Positions 36,498 through 46,006 of a DNA stretch of 64,000 bases are shown here, piece by piece (within the stretch, counting starts at the first letter, position 1; each line of letters starts with the position of its first letter). The position numbers were made by a program, and so were the translations under genes. The notes below the pieces were generated by a model. The model made no database searches. It was not told the origin of the DNA and saw only the letters and a program-made list of their open reading frames with translations. Source of the DNA: Mycobacterium gordonae (lineage in GTDB: Bacteria; Actinomycetota; Actinomycetes; Mycobacteriales; Mycobacteriaceae); assembly GCF_002101675.1 (NCBI RefSeq), contig NZ_LQOY01000022.1, positions 1-64,000 on the forward strand, given 5' to 3'.

Positions 36498-38243
36498 TTA
36501 CCGGTGCTTTTTCCACCAGGCGTCGAGCTCTTCCAGGCTGGGACCCTGTGGGTCGCCCTGGACGAGAGCGATCATCAATTGCGCCTCGTTGGTCCACGCC
36601 AGTGACGGACTGCTGTCCTGAACGGCGCAGAACGCCCTGCCACCGATCTGGGGGCTGTCGGCGTGGTGCCAGTCCGTCGGTGACTTGGCTTCACCGGGGC
36701 AGTTCACCATGATGTCGGTGCGAAGCAGTCCGTCGAAGAACTGACGTAGCGTTTCGGTCTCTCCGAACACGGTGAACACCGCGCGGTTGGGGCCGCCCGG
36801 GTCGATGTTCTTGTCGCAGATCACTCTGGCCAGGGCATCTTTCGGTGGCAGGAAAGGCCTGCAGGCACCCGGGGCGTACCCCAGCGGCAGCAGGCTGAGC
36901 AGTCGCGCCATGGCGTCCGCGGACCCCGTCGGCGGTGTGCTGGACGACGGCGTGGGCGCGACGGTGGTGGTCTTGGGTGCCGCGGCGGGATTCGGACGCA
37001 GACTCAGCCGGATTCCCTGTGCTGCCAACACCAGCAGAACCACCAGGGCGAGTGCTCCGATCAGCACCCACGGGTTGCGCAGACGCGCCCGCAGCGGTGA
37101 TGGCGGCCGACTCGGCCGTGGCTCGGGTGCGGGCTGCGGCGCCGCCACCGGCTCGGCCGGGGGAGCGGGTGGCTCGGCCGGCGGCGCCGGTGTCTCCACC
37201 TGGGCAGTCAACGCGGTGAGGCCCTTGGGCAGGATCACTCGTTCGGGAACGTCAACGGCGCGGTGTGCCGTCAAGGATTCCGGATCCGGCCCGGCCTCGG
37301 GGGCAAGTGGCAGCGACACGGACGCCGTTGCCGCCTCAACCGCGGTGTGTTGTTGCGGCCCGGAGGCTTCGCTGCGCTTGAGGATGCGAAACTCCTGCGC
37401 CTGGTGCGGTGCACTCAGCGCTTGGTGCGCCGCCTCTGCCAGCTCGCCCGCGCTGGCATAGCGTTCCTCTGGCCGTTTCGCCATTCCGCGCGCGATGACG
37501 GCGTCGAATGCCGGTGGAATCCCGGGACGCAGCTGGCTGGGACGTGGAATGGGCGCCATCAGATGCGCGGTGATCAGCATTCCAGCGCTGTCCGCCCGGT
37601 ACGGCGGCGTTCCGGTCAGACATTCGTGCAGCACGCAGGTCAGTGAATAGATATCGGCGCGATGGCTTACCTCGGCGTCGGAAAACCGCTCGGGGGCCAT
37701 GTAGCGCCAGGTCCCGACCGCGGTGCCGATCTGAGTCAGCTTCTCGTCGGTGGCCGCGCTGGCAATCCCGAAATCCACCAGGTAGACGAAGTCGTCCTGG
37801 GTCACCAGGATGTTCTCCGGTTTGACGTCGCGATGCAGCACCCCGGCGGCGTGGGCCGCGTCCAGCGCCGAGGCCACCTGATGCACGAGCGCCACCGCCC
37901 AGGGCGGCGTCACCGGACCGAACCGCTCCAGCAACAGCGCCAGGTGAGTGCCTTCGATCAGCCGCATGTCCAGGTACAACTGACCGTCGATCTCGCCGTA
38001 GTCGTGGATCGGCACGACGTGAGGTTCCTGCAACCGGCCGGCGTTTCGGGCTTCGCGTTGCATGCGCATCCGGAAAACCGGATCGTGGCTGAGTCGCTCG
38101 CTGAGCAATTTGAGCGCGACGACGCGCTGTCTGACGGTGTCGACCGCCTCGTACACCTCACCCATACCGCCGACGCCGAGTTGCCGCTTGAGGAAGTAGG
38201 GCCCGAATCGGGTCCCCACTCGCGAACCTCGCGCGGAGCTCAT
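36498..38243 (-). CDS. Receptor Ser/Thr protein kinase with a four-cysteine extracellular domain
   Basis: The 581-residue product starts at ATG 38243 with GAGGAG upstream. The kinase domain covers about 14-275: G-loop GVGGMGEV 23-30, K45, HRD 137-139, DFG 157-159, APE 183-185, and Thr at 170, 174 and 178 in the activation loop. A Pro-rich juxtamembrane part leads to one membrane segment at 391-411, a Pro/Thr/Ser linker, then an outer domain of about 140 residues with C461, C476, C515 and C539, probably two disulfides. All catalytic residues are present. No kinase lies here in M. tuberculosis; PknE/PknH-type kinases are the nearest comparison for the layout. Confidence 0.92.
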   Translation of the reverse strand: MSSARGSRVGTRFGPYFLKRQLGVGGMGEVYEAVDTVRQRVVALKLLSERLSHDPVFRMRMQREARNAGRLQEPHVVPIHDYGEIDGQLYLDMRLIEGTHLALLLERFGPVTPPWAVALVHQVASALDAAHAAGVLHRDVKPENILVTQDDFVYLVDFGIASAATDEKLTQIGTAVGTWRYMAPERFSDAEVSHRADIYSLTCVLHECLTGTPPYRADSAGMLITAHLMAPIPRPSQLRPGIPPAFDAVIARGMAKRPEERYASAGELAEAAHQALSAPHQAQEFRILKRSEASGPQQHTAVEAATASVSLPLAPEAGPDPESLTAHRAVDVPERVILPKGLTALTAQVETPAPPAEPPAPPAEPVAAPQPAPEPRPSRPPSPLRARLRNPWVLIGALALVVLLVLAAQGIRLSLRPNPAAAPKTTTVAPTPSSSTPPTGSADAMARLLSLLPLGYAPGACRPFLPPKDALARVICDKNIDPGGPNRAVFTVFGETETLRQFFDGLLRTDIMVNCPGEAKSPTDWHHADSPQIGGRAFCAVQDSSPSLAWTNEAQLMIALVQGDPQGPSLEELDAWWKKHR

Positions 38244-38557
38244 CGTCGACTCCTCAACCCAATGGGCAAATGCACCGGTAACCCCACCCGGTCGACTTAA
38301 CTACCGCATCGCGGGGTCAAGCAACCATGACGGTAATTCCTCGCCGAACCGGACGCACCAATAATGCAGCATTGGCCCCGACCTGGAGCCGTTCCGTTAG
38401 CTGTGTTGCAGCCTTCGCGTCCGTTGGCGCCTGAATACCGTGATGCGACGGGCATTTGAGAGCGAAATTGCGGTTGTGTCGCTTATCGGGGACCTACCGG
38501 TCATTATTGAACCGCGAACGGGAGATTTCATACCCGGTTGCCGGCGGGAGGTCATCA
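38244..38557. other. Intergenic region between the divergent kinase and DMT-type genes
   Basis: The 314-base gap must hold both promoters. I see a short dyad AATGC-A-GCATT near 38361-38371. No recognised sigma motif, riboswitch or small gene could be supported. The GGGAGG at the right end is the ribosome-binding site for the next gene. Confidence 0.4.
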
Positions 38558-39469
38558 ATGGGCAATGTCGATTACGGGGTCGAATATGCGACGTTGCTGG
38601 CACTGGCCGCCGCGGTGCTGGCCGGTGTCAGCTATGTGATCCTGCAGCGCTCCGCGCAACAGGTGACCGACGAACAGGTCGGACACTTCACGTTGTTCCA
38701 CCTGTCGCTGCGACACGTCCAGTGGTGGTTGGGCAGCCTGGCGGCACTGGGCAGCTTCGTGTTCCAGGCGCTCGCACTCACCATGGGTTCGGTGGTGCTG
38801 GTGCAATCGCTGCAAGCCACCGCGCTGCTGTTCGCCCTGCCGATCGACGCCAAGCTGACCCACCACCGCTGCACTGCCAAGGAGTGGATGTGGGCGGTCC
38901 TGCTGGCCGCCGCGGTGGCGGTCATCGTGCTGGCCGGTGACCCCACGGCGGGCTACGCCCGGGCTCCGCTGCACACCTGGGTCGTCGTCGCCGCGGTGAT
39001 GGTCCCCGGCCTGCTGCTGTGCGTGCTGGGTGCGCGGCTGGCGTCGGGCACGGTCTCGGCGGTCTTGCTGGCGCTGGGCTCGGCGGCGGCGCTGGCGGTC
39101 TTCACGGTGTTGACCAAGGGCGTGGTGGCCGAACTGGGCAATGGCTTGGCGCAGCTGGGGCGCGCTCCCGAGCTGTATGCGTGGATCGCAGTGCTGCCGA
39201 TCGGGCTGATGCTGCAGCAATCGGCGTTGCGGCGGGGCGCGCTCACCGCGACGCTGCCGACGATCACCGTGTTCAGGCCGGTGATCGCGTCGGTGCTGGG
39301 AGTGACCGTGCTGGGCGAGGTGGTGCATGCCGGAGAGGGTCAGGTGCTGAGTTTGGCCGCCGCGGTGACCGTGGTGATCGTCGCCACCGTGGCGCTGGCC
39401 CGGGACGAGGCCGCCATGATGGAGCCCGCGCACCCGGCGGAAACCCCAGGCCAGTTAGCCGTTTCCTGA
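38558..39469 (+). CDS. DMT-superfamily-like integral membrane protein, copy 1 (Rv2729c-like)
   Basis: ATG 38558 with GGGAGG upstream gives 303 residues and about nine or ten hydrophobic segments, the drug/metabolite transporter layout. Two segments are strikingly like the next gene but one: QQVTDEQVGHFTLFHLSLRH against HEITDQEVGHLKLFGMSLRD, and VLVQSLQATALLFALPI against VLVTALQVTALLFALPI. The two genes are therefore paralogues in tandem. M. tuberculosis has one such gene (Rv2729c) here. The substrate is unknown. Confidence 0.88.
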   Translation: MGNVDYGVEYATLLALAAAVLAGVSYVILQRSAQQVTDEQVGHFTLFHLSLRHVQWWLGSLAALGSFVFQALALTMGSVVLVQSLQATALLFALPIDAKLTHHRCTAKEWMWAVLLAAAVAVIVLAGDPTAGYARAPLHTWVVVAAVMVPGLLLCVLGARLASGTVSAVLLALGSAAALAVFTVLTKGVVAELGNGLAQLGRAPELYAWIAVLPIGLMLQQSALRRGALTATLPTITVFRPVIASVLGVTVLGEVVHAGEGQVLSLAAAVTVVIVATVALARDEAAMMEPAHPAETPGQLAVS

Positions 39470-39743
39470 CCCGGCCGGGCTCGGGTCGGCGGGTAACAAA
39501 ACGGTTCCCGTTGAGTTGCACCTGATAGCCATCGGGCGCCGCCGGGTACCGTTACCTAGGACGCCCCAGTCGGACTTTCACAGCTGCCGCATAGCTGGTT
39601 CTGGGAGGATCTCAGCTCTGTCAGAAAGTCTGAGTGGGGCATAGTGACTGTTCAGAGCATGGGCAGAGCCATAGAGTATTCGATGAACTGCCGGCGAACA
39701 TCGCGGGAACGCCGGTGGCGAAGTTGGGGAATTGAGGATCGCC

Positions 39744-40682
39744 ATGTCAATGGTCGGAATCGCCGCGATAATCGCGCTCTTTGCAGCGCTGGCATCAGCC
39801 ACCGGGGATGTGATTCGCCAGCGTTCAGCGCATGAGATCACCGACCAAGAAGTCGGCCACCTCAAGCTGTTCGGTATGTCGCTGCGCGACGCCAAGTGGT
39901 GGACAGGCGGCGCGTGCGCCGTGCTCAACTACAGCCTGCAGGCGATCGCCCTGGTGTGGGCCTCGGTCATGCTGGTGACGGCGCTGCAGGTGACCGCGCT
40001 GCTCTTCGCCCTGCCGATCTACGCCCGGTTGGCACATCACCGGATCACCCGGTCGCAGTGGCTGTGGGCGACCGTGCTCGCCGCGTCTCTTGCCGTGGTG
40101 ATCATCGTCGGTGACCCGGCTGCCGGTCATGACCGGGCGCCGCTGAGTACCTGGATCGTCGTCGCGGCGGTGATGGGACCCATCCTGGTGTCCTGCGTGA
40201 TCGCCGCGAAGGTGTGGTCCGGCCGGCCCCAGGCAGCGGTGCTGCTGGCGCTGGTGGCCGGTTCGTCGCTGGCGCTGTTCGCCGTGCTGACCAAGGGAGT
40301 GGTCGACGTTCTGCACCACCACGGTCTGTGGGCCGCCGTGAGCTCACCGGAGTTCTTCCCCTGGTTGGTTGTGATGTTGTGCGGCATGATCTTTCAGCAA
40401 TCGGCCTTCCGCGCCGGTTCGCTGACCGCTTCATTGCCCACGATGACCGTCGCCAAGCCCACGGTGGCAACCATCCTGGGCGTCCTCGTGCTCGGTGAGA
40501 CACTGGAGGCCGCCGACGGCCCCGAGGGTTTGGTGCTGGCCATCGCGGCAGGGGTGGTGATCATCGCGACGGTGGCGCTGGCCCGCGGCGAGGCCGCCAA
40601 CATGGAAGCCGACGCCGAAGAGGCTCACTTGGCGCACGGGCCGGACAAGGGCGCTGCGGTCACCACCGCCGCCGACGGCTGA
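39744..40682 (+). CDS. DMT-superfamily-like integral membrane protein, copy 2 (Rv2729c-like)
   Basis: ATG 39744, with GAGGA upstream, gives 312 residues and about nine or ten membrane segments; an in-frame TTG at 39732 is less likely. It is a paralogue of the gene before it, from which it is separated by 274 bases, long enough for its own promoter. The C-terminal tail is acidic, then Ala/Thr-rich. Conserved polar positions such as QQSAFRAGSLTASLPT match QQSALRRGALTATLPT in copy 1 and may line a transport path. Confidence 0.88.
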   Translation: MSMVGIAAIIALFAALASATGDVIRQRSAHEITDQEVGHLKLFGMSLRDAKWWTGGACAVLNYSLQAIALVWASVMLVTALQVTALLFALPIYARLAHHRITRSQWLWATVLAASLAVVIIVGDPAAGHDRAPLSTWIVVAAVMGPILVSCVIAAKVWSGRPQAAVLLALVAGSSLALFAVLTKGVVDVLHHHGLWAAVSSPEFFPWLVVMLCGMIFQQSAFRAGSLTASLPTMTVAKPTVATILGVLVLGETLEAADGPEGLVLAIAAGVVIIATVALARGEAANMEADAEEAHLAHGPDKGAAVTTAADG

Positions 40683-40718
40683 GCCGCGGCCCCGGACACC
40701 GCCGGCGGCCGGAGACGT

Positions 40719-40724
40719 TAGTTT
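40719..40724 (+). promoter_or_regulatory. Predicted -10 element of the Rv2728c homologue (leaderless type)
   Basis: TAGTTT, then six bases (GATGCC), then GTG 40731. The spacing is exactly that expected when transcription starts at the G of the start codon. Confidence 0.6.
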
Positions 40725-40730
40725 GATGCC

Positions 40731-41414
40731 GTGCTGAGCGCCATCGCCATCGTTCCGTGCGCGCCGGTGCTCGTGCCCGAACTCGCCGGAGCGGCCGGCG
40801 CCGAAGTCGCCGGCCTCACAGCGGCGGTCCTGGCCGCGGCAGCGGTATTGCCGCCCCGGTGGATCGCCGTGGGAACCGGTCGGCCGGCCGCCGTGGTGGC
40901 TCCGGACAGCGCCGGCACCTTCGCCGGATTCGGCGTCGACGTGCCGGTCCGCCTGACGCCGGAGCCGGGCGTTGTCCGGGACATGCCGTTGTGTGCGCTG
41001 ATGGCCGCCTGGGTTCGCGGTCAGGCTCGGCCCGACGGGTCGGTGGAAGTTCGTGTCTACGCCGGCGACGAGGATCCCGCCACGTCGGTGGCCCGCGGAC
41101 GGCGATTGCGGGCCGAAATCGAGGCGCAGCCCGATCCGATCGGTGTGCTGGTCGTCGCCGACGGTGCCAACACCCTGACCGCCAGGGCGCCCGGCGGTTA
41201 CGACCCCGAGGGCGCCGGGGCGCAGCAAGTCCTCGACGACGCCCTGGCCGGCGGCGATCTCGCCGCTCTGAGCCGGCTGTCGCCGCGGATCCTCGGGCGG
41301 GTGGCTTTCGGCGTGCTGGCCGGGCTGGCCGAGCCGGGACCGCGCGCGGCCAAGGAGCTCTACCGCGGCGCGCCCTACGGGGTCGGCTATTTTGCCGGCG
41401 TCTGGCAGCCGTGA
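40731..41414 (+). CDS. Extradiol dioxygenase subunit B-like protein (Rv2728c homologue)
   Basis: The 227-residue Ala-rich product has the class III extradiol dioxygenase/LigB-like fold pattern: [17 protein letters not shown] at the N-terminus and [20 protein letters not shown] in the middle. The usual metal-binding His residues are not evident, so enzyme activity is doubtful. It precedes miaA, whose GTG overlaps its TGA (GTGA), so the two are coupled. Confidence 0.82.
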   Translation: MLSAIAIVPCAPVLVPELAGAAGAEVAGLTAAVLAAAAVLPPRWIAVGTGRPAAVVAPDSAGTFAGFGVDVPVRLTPEPGVVRDMPLCALMAAWVRGQARPDGSVEVRVYAGDEDPATSVARGRRLRAEIEAQPDPIGVLVVADGANTLTARAPGGYDPEGAGAQQVLDDALAGGDLAALSRLSPRILGRVAFGVLAGLAEPGPRAAKELYRGAPYGVGYFAGVWQP

Positions 41415-42331
41415 GACCGCTGGCGATCATCGGCCCGACCGGCGTCGGCAAGTCGGAGCTGGCGCTGGATGTGGTCGAACGGCTCGGCGGTGCAGCGGAA
41501 ATCGTCAACGCCGACGCGATGCAGCTCTATCGCGGTATGGACATCGGAACCGCCAAGCTGCCCGTGGAAAGGCGTCGCGGCATCCCGCACCATCAACTCG
41601 ACGTCCTCGACGTCACCCAAACCGCGACCGTGGCCCGCTATCAACAGGCTGCGGTCGCCGACATCGAAGCGATCCAGGGCAGGGGAGCGGTGCCGGTCGT
41701 GGTCGGCGGATCCATGCTCTACATCCAGTCGCTGCTGGACAACTGGACATTCCCCGCGACCGATCCGGCGGTACGGGCGCGCTGGGAGCAGCGGCTCGAC
41801 GAGATCGGGGTCGCCGGGCTGCATGCCGAGCTGGCCTGTCGCGATCCGGCCGCGGCGGCCGTCATTTTGCCCACCGACGGCCGGCGCACGGTGCGGGCGC
41901 TGGAGGTCATCGAACTCACCGGGCAGCCTTTCGCGGCGTCGGCGCCCCGCATCGGTGCGCCGCGCTGGGGCACGGTCATCATCGGATTAGATTGTGACAC
42001 AACGGTTCTGGACGAGAGGCTGGCGCGGCGCACCGAGCTGATGTTCGACCAAGGGCTGGTCGAAGAGGTGCAAACGCTAGCGGCGCGCGGTTTGCGCGTC
42101 GGGGTGACGGCGTCACGGGCACTGGGTTACGCGCAGGTGTTGGCGGCCCTCGATGCCGGCGGAACCCCGCAGCTGCTGCACGAGGCACAGGAGCAGACCT
42201 TCGTCGGCACCCGCCGCTACGTGCGTCGCCAACGTTCCTGGTTTCGCCGCGACCACCGGGTGCACTGGACCGATCCGACCGCGGACGACGCCGTCGACGA
42301 CGTGGTGCGGGCCTGGCGGCACGTAACCTGA
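41411..42331 (+). CDS. miaA: tRNA dimethylallyltransferase MiaA
   Basis: MiaA transfers a dimethylallyl group to A37 of tRNAs that read UNN codons; MiaB then acts on the product. The 306-residue protein starts at GTG 41411, overlapping the previous stop. The P-loop [11 protein letters not shown] is at the N-terminus, followed by [17 protein letters not shown] and the [14 protein letters not shown] helix. The frame is open upstream but only as a shadow of the previous gene. dapF follows closely. Confidence 0.96.
   Translation: MRPLAIIGPTGVGKSELALDVVERLGGAAEIVNADAMQLYRGMDIGTAKLPVERRRGIPHHQLDVLDVTQTATVARYQQAAVADIEAIQGRGAVPVVVGGSMLYIQSLLDNWTFPATDPAVRARWEQRLDEIGVAGLHAELACRDPAAAAVILPTDGRRTVRALEVIELTGQPFAASAPRIGAPRWGTVIIGLDCDTTVLDERLARRTELMFDQGLVEEVQTLAARGLRVGVTASRALGYAQVLAALDAGGTPQLLHEAQEQTFVGTRRYVRRQRSWFRRDHRVHWTDPTADDAVDDVVRAWRHVT
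42324..42329 (+). promoter_or_regulatory. Predicted -10 element upstream of dapF
   Basis: TAACCT lies within the last codons of miaA and is followed by six bases, then GTG 42336, which is in frame with dapF. It predicts either a 63-base leader or a leaderless form of DapF with 21 extra residues. Confidence 0.45.
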
Positions 42332-42398
42332 TCTGGTGATGCGCGCCGACGACGAAGATGCCGGCCCGGATCGAGTCGGCATTGAGGAGCGGCGCCCC

Positions 42399-43271
42399 AT
42401 GAAGTTCGCCAAGGGTCACGGCACCCAGAACGACTTCGTGCTGCTGCCCGACTTGGATTGTCGGGCTGCCCTGTCCTCTACCCGGGTCGCCGCCTTGTGC
42501 GATCGGCGCCGCGGCCTGGGCGCCGATGGCGTCCTGCGGGTCACCACCGCCGGGGCGGCGCGGGGCGCCGGAGTGCTGGACCGGCTGCCCGACGGGGTGG
42601 GCGAATCCGACTGGTACATGGACTACCGCAACGCCGACGGATCGATCGCGCAGATGTGCGGCAATGGGGTGCGGGTGTTCGCGCACTATCTGCGGGCCAG
42701 TGGGCTGGAATCGCGCGACGAGTTCGTCGTCGGATCCCTCGCCGGGCCGCGACCCGTCAGGCTGCACCGCGTCGACGGGACGGAGGCCGACGTCGCCGTG
42801 GACATGGGCAAGGCCAACAAGGTCGGCACCGGCCACGCGGTGGTCGGTGGCAGGAGGTTCACCGGCCTGGCCGTCGACGTCGGCAATCCGCACCTGGCGT
42901 GCGTGGATCCGCAACTCACCGTCGAGAGCCTGGCCGCCCTGGACGTCGCGGCGCCGGTGCAATTCGATGCGGCTCAGTTCCCCCAGGGCGTCAACGTCGA
43001 GGTGCTCACGGCCCCGCTTGACGGCCTGGTTTGCATGCGGGTGCACGAACGCGGCGTGGGAGAAACCCGCTCATGCGGCACCGGGACAGTGGCGGCGGCC
43101 GTCGCGGCACTGGCGACCACCGGCGCTGACAGCGGCGTCCTGACCGTGCGGGTACCCGGTGGCGATGTCACTGTCACCATCACCGAAGCGACCAGCTTTC
43201 TGCGCGGGCCTTCGGTGCTGGTGGCGCATGGCGAGGTGAGCGGGGAATGGTGGCGCGCGCAAGAGCGTTAA
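42399..43271 (+). CDS. dapF: Diaminopimelate epimerase DapF
   Basis: DapF interconverts LL- and meso-diaminopimelate for peptidoglycan and lysine. ATG 42399 gives 290 residues starting [13 protein letters not shown], as in Rv2726c. The two catalytic cysteines lie in QMCGNGVR and [16 protein letters not shown] lies 11 bases upstream. An in-frame GTG at 42336 sits at a leaderless-type promoter and would add an unusual Asp/Arg-rich N-terminus. Confidence 0.95.
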   Translation: MKFAKGHGTQNDFVLLPDLDCRAALSSTRVAALCDRRRGLGADGVLRVTTAGAARGAGVLDRLPDGVGESDWYMDYRNADGSIAQMCGNGVRVFAHYLRASGLESRDEFVVGSLAGPRPVRLHRVDGTEADVAVDMGKANKVGTGHAVVGGRRFTGLAVDVGNPHLACVDPQLTVESLAALDVAAPVQFDAAQFPQGVNVEVLTAPLDGLVCMRVHERGVGETRSCGTGTVAAAVAALATTGADSGVLTVRVPGGDVTVTITEATSFLRGPSVLVAHGEVSGEWWRAQER

Positions 43272-43317
43272 ATCAGATGCATGACGCCAATTCGGCGTGC
43301 AACATTGCACATTGCCT

Positions 43318-44754
43318 ATGAAAAATTCTGACTCATATCCCGAATTTCCCGGACCCGCCGGACCGGAGCCCAGCACCGGCGAGCTTGCCCTCGAAGACCG
43401 GTCGGCTCTGCGCCGGGTCGCCGGGCTGTCGACCGAACTCACCGACATCTCCGAGGTCGAGTACCGCCAGCTGCGGCTGGAACGCGTGGTGCTGGTCGGT
43501 GTCTGGACCGAGGGCAGCGCGGCCGACAACCAGGCCAGCCTCGCCGAGTTGGCGGCGCTGGCCGAAACCGCCGGCTCTCAGGTGCTCGAAGGGCTCATTC
43601 AGCGCCGCGACCGCCCGGATCCGTCGACCTACATCGGCTCGGGCAAGGCCCAGGAGCTCCGCGAGGTGGTGCTGGCTACCGGCGCCGACACCGTGATCTG
43701 CGACGGCGAGTTGTCACCGGCGCAGCTGACCGCGCTGGAAAAGGCCGTCAAGGTCAAAGTCATCGACCGCACTGCGCTGATCCTGGACATTTTCGCCCAG
43801 CACGCCACCAGCCGCGAAGGCAAGGCCCAGGTCTCGCTGGCGCAGATGGAGTACATGCTGCCGCGGCTGCGCGGCTGGGGTGAGTCGATGTCGCGGCAGG
43901 CCGGTGGGCGGGCCGGAGGTAGCGGCGGCGGGGTGGGTCTTCGTGGCCCCGGTGAAACCAAGATCGAAACCGACCGGCGCCGCATCCGCGAACGCATGTC
44001 CAAGCTCAAGCGCGAGATCAGGGCCATGAAGCAGGTCCGCGACACCCAGCGCAGCCGTCGCCTGCACGCCGACATGGCGGCGATCGCGATCGTCGGTTAC
44101 ACCAACGCGGGCAAGTCCAGTGTGCTCAACGCGCTGACTGGGGCGGGGGTGCTGGTCCAGGACGCCCTGTTCGCCACCTTGGAGCCCACCACCCGGCGCA
44201 CCGAGTTCGACGACGGGCGGCCGTTCGTGCTCACCGACACCGTCGGCTTCGTCCGGCACCTACCTACCCAGTTGGTCGAGGCGTTCCGGTCCACCCTGGA
44301 AGAGGTGGTCGATGCAGACCTGCTGGTGCACGTGGTCGACGGCTCCGACGTCAACCCGCTGGCGCAGATCAGCGCCGTGCGCCAGGTGATCTCCGACGTG
44401 GTGGCCGATCACGGGTCCGAAGCGCCGCCCGAATTGGTGGTGGTGAACAAGATCGACGCCGCCGGCGACCTGATGCTGGCCAGGCTGCGCCACGAACTCC
44501 CCGGCGCGGTCTTCGTCTCCGCGCGCACCGGTGACGGCATCGACGCGCTGCGACGGCGGATGGCCGAGCTGGCAGTGCCGACCGATACCGCCGTGGATGT
44601 CGTCATCCCGTATGACCGCGGCGACCTGGTGGCCCGGGTCCACTCCGACGGACGGGTTCACCAAGCAGAACACCAGGCCGAGGGCACCCGCATCCAAGCC
44701 CGGGTCCCGGTGGCGCTGGCCGCTGCGCTGCGGCAATACGGGTCGGAGGCCTAG
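43318..44754 (+). CDS. hflX: Ribosome-associated GTPase HflX
   Basis: HflX splits stalled ribosomes; in mycobacteria it affects macrolide tolerance. ATG 43318 gives 478 residues; GTG 43297 would add seven. The glycine-rich HflX domain includes SGGGVGLRGPGETKIETDRR. The GTPase domain has G1 GYTNAGKSS, G3 DTVGF and G4 VVNKID. It follows dapF after 46 bases. No good ribosome-binding site is seen for either start. Confidence 0.94.
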   Translation: MKNSDSYPEFPGPAGPEPSTGELALEDRSALRRVAGLSTELTDISEVEYRQLRLERVVLVGVWTEGSAADNQASLAELAALAETAGSQVLEGLIQRRDRPDPSTYIGSGKAQELREVVLATGADTVICDGELSPAQLTALEKAVKVKVIDRTALILDIFAQHATSREGKAQVSLAQMEYMLPRLRGWGESMSRQAGGRAGGSGGGVGLRGPGETKIETDRRRIRERMSKLKREIRAMKQVRDTQRSRRLHADMAAIAIVGYTNAGKSSVLNALTGAGVLVQDALFATLEPTTRRTEFDDGRPFVLTDTVGFVRHLPTQLVEAFRSTLEEVVDADLLVHVVDGSDVNPLAQISAVRQVISDVVADHGSEAPPELVVVNKIDAAGDLMLARLRHELPGAVFVSARTGDGIDALRRRMAELAVPTDTAVDVVIPYDRGDLVARVHSDGRVHQAEHQAEGTRIQARVPVALAAALRQYGSEA

Positions 44755-44842
44755 CCGGGCGGATGCGCGCGCCGACCAACCGCCCGGTTGGTATATGTTG
44801 GGCGCAAGAGTCTTCCACCTATGACAGCCGGAGGTCGCACCC

Positions 44843-46003
44843 ATGGGCAGCGCCGTCAAATACCAGCGGACACTTTTCGAACCCGAGCACGAGCTCTTCC
44901 GGGAGTCCTATCGCGCCTTCCTGGACCGCCACGTCGCGCCGTACCACGACGAATGGGAGAAGGCCCACATCGTCGACCGCGGGGTGTGGCTGGAAGCCGG
45001 CAAACAAGGCTTCCTGGGCATGGCGGTGCCGGAGGAGTACGGCGGCGGGGGCAATCCGGACTTCCGGTACAACACGATCGTCACCGAGGAGACCACCCGC
45101 GGGCGCTACAGCGGCATCGGGTTCGGGCTGCACAACGACATCGTCGCGCCCTACCTGCTGCACCTGGCCACCGAGGAGCAGAAGCAGCGCTGGCTGCCCA
45201 AGTTCTGCACCGGTGAGCTGATCACGGCGATCGCGATGACCGAGCCGGGGACCGGTAGTGACCTGCAGGGCATCAAGACCCGCGCCGTCAAAGAGGGCGA
45301 TCACTACGTGCTCAATGGGTCAAAGACGTTCATTACCAACGGAATCAACTCCGACCTGGTGATCGTGGTCGCCCAGACCGATCCGGAGAAGGGCGCGCAG
45401 GGCTTTAGCCTGCTGGTCGTCGAGCGCGGCATGGAGGGCTTCGAGCGGGGTCGGCACCTGGACAAGATCGGCCTGGACGCGCAGGACACCGCCGAACTGT
45501 CGTTCACCGACGTAAAGGTGCCGGTCGAAAACCTGTTGGGCCAAGAGGGAATGGGTTTCATCTACCTCATGCAGAACCTGCCCCAGGAGCGGATCAATAT
45601 CGCCGTCATGGCGGCTACCGCGATGGAAGCCGTGCTGGAAGAGACACTGCAATACACCAAGGAGCGCAAGGCTTTCGGCAAACCGATCGGCAGCTTCCAG
45701 AACAGCCGGTTCCTGCTGGCCGAACTGGCCACCGAGGCTACCGTGGTGCGCATCATGGTCGATCAGTTCCTTGCCCTGCACCTCGAGGGGAAGCTGACGG
45801 CCGAGCAGGCCGCGATGGCGAAGTGGTATGCCACCGAAAAGCAGGTTCACCTGATCGACCGCTGCCTGCAGTTGCATGGCGGATATGGCTACATGCGCGA
45901 ATACAACGTTGCCCGTGCCTATCTCGACGCCCGGGTGCAGACCATCTACGGCGGCACGACCGAGATCATGAAAGAGATCATCGGCCGCGGACTGGGTGTG
46001 TAG
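44843..46003 (+). CDS. fadE20: Acyl-CoA dehydrogenase FadE20
   Basis: The 386-residue flavoenzyme is almost identical in layout to Rv2724c. Visible are the N-terminal helical domain, the FAD-binding ITAIAMTEPGTGSDLQGIKT, and the C-terminal helices with LHGGYGYMREYNVARAYLDAR and YGGTTEIMKEIIGR. GGAGG lies eight bases before ATG 44843. It should oxidise an acyl-CoA in fatty acid or branched-chain degradation; chain preference is unknown. It ends three bases from the stop of the convergent terC gene. Confidence 0.96.
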   Translation: MGSAVKYQRTLFEPEHELFRESYRAFLDRHVAPYHDEWEKAHIVDRGVWLEAGKQGFLGMAVPEEYGGGGNPDFRYNTIVTEETTRGRYSGIGFGLHNDIVAPYLLHLATEEQKQRWLPKFCTGELITAIAMTEPGTGSDLQGIKTRAVKEGDHYVLNGSKTFITNGINSDLVIVVAQTDPEKGAQGFSLLVVERGMEGFERGRHLDKIGLDAQDTAELSFTDVKVPVENLLGQEGMGFIYLMQNLPQERINIAVMAATAMEAVLEETLQYTKERKAFGKPIGSFQNSRFLLAELATEATVVRIMVDQFLALHLEGKLTAEQAAMAKWYATEKQVHLIDRCLQLHGGYGYMREYNVARAYLDARVQTIYGGTTEIMKEIIGRGLGV

Positions 46004-46006
46004 CGG

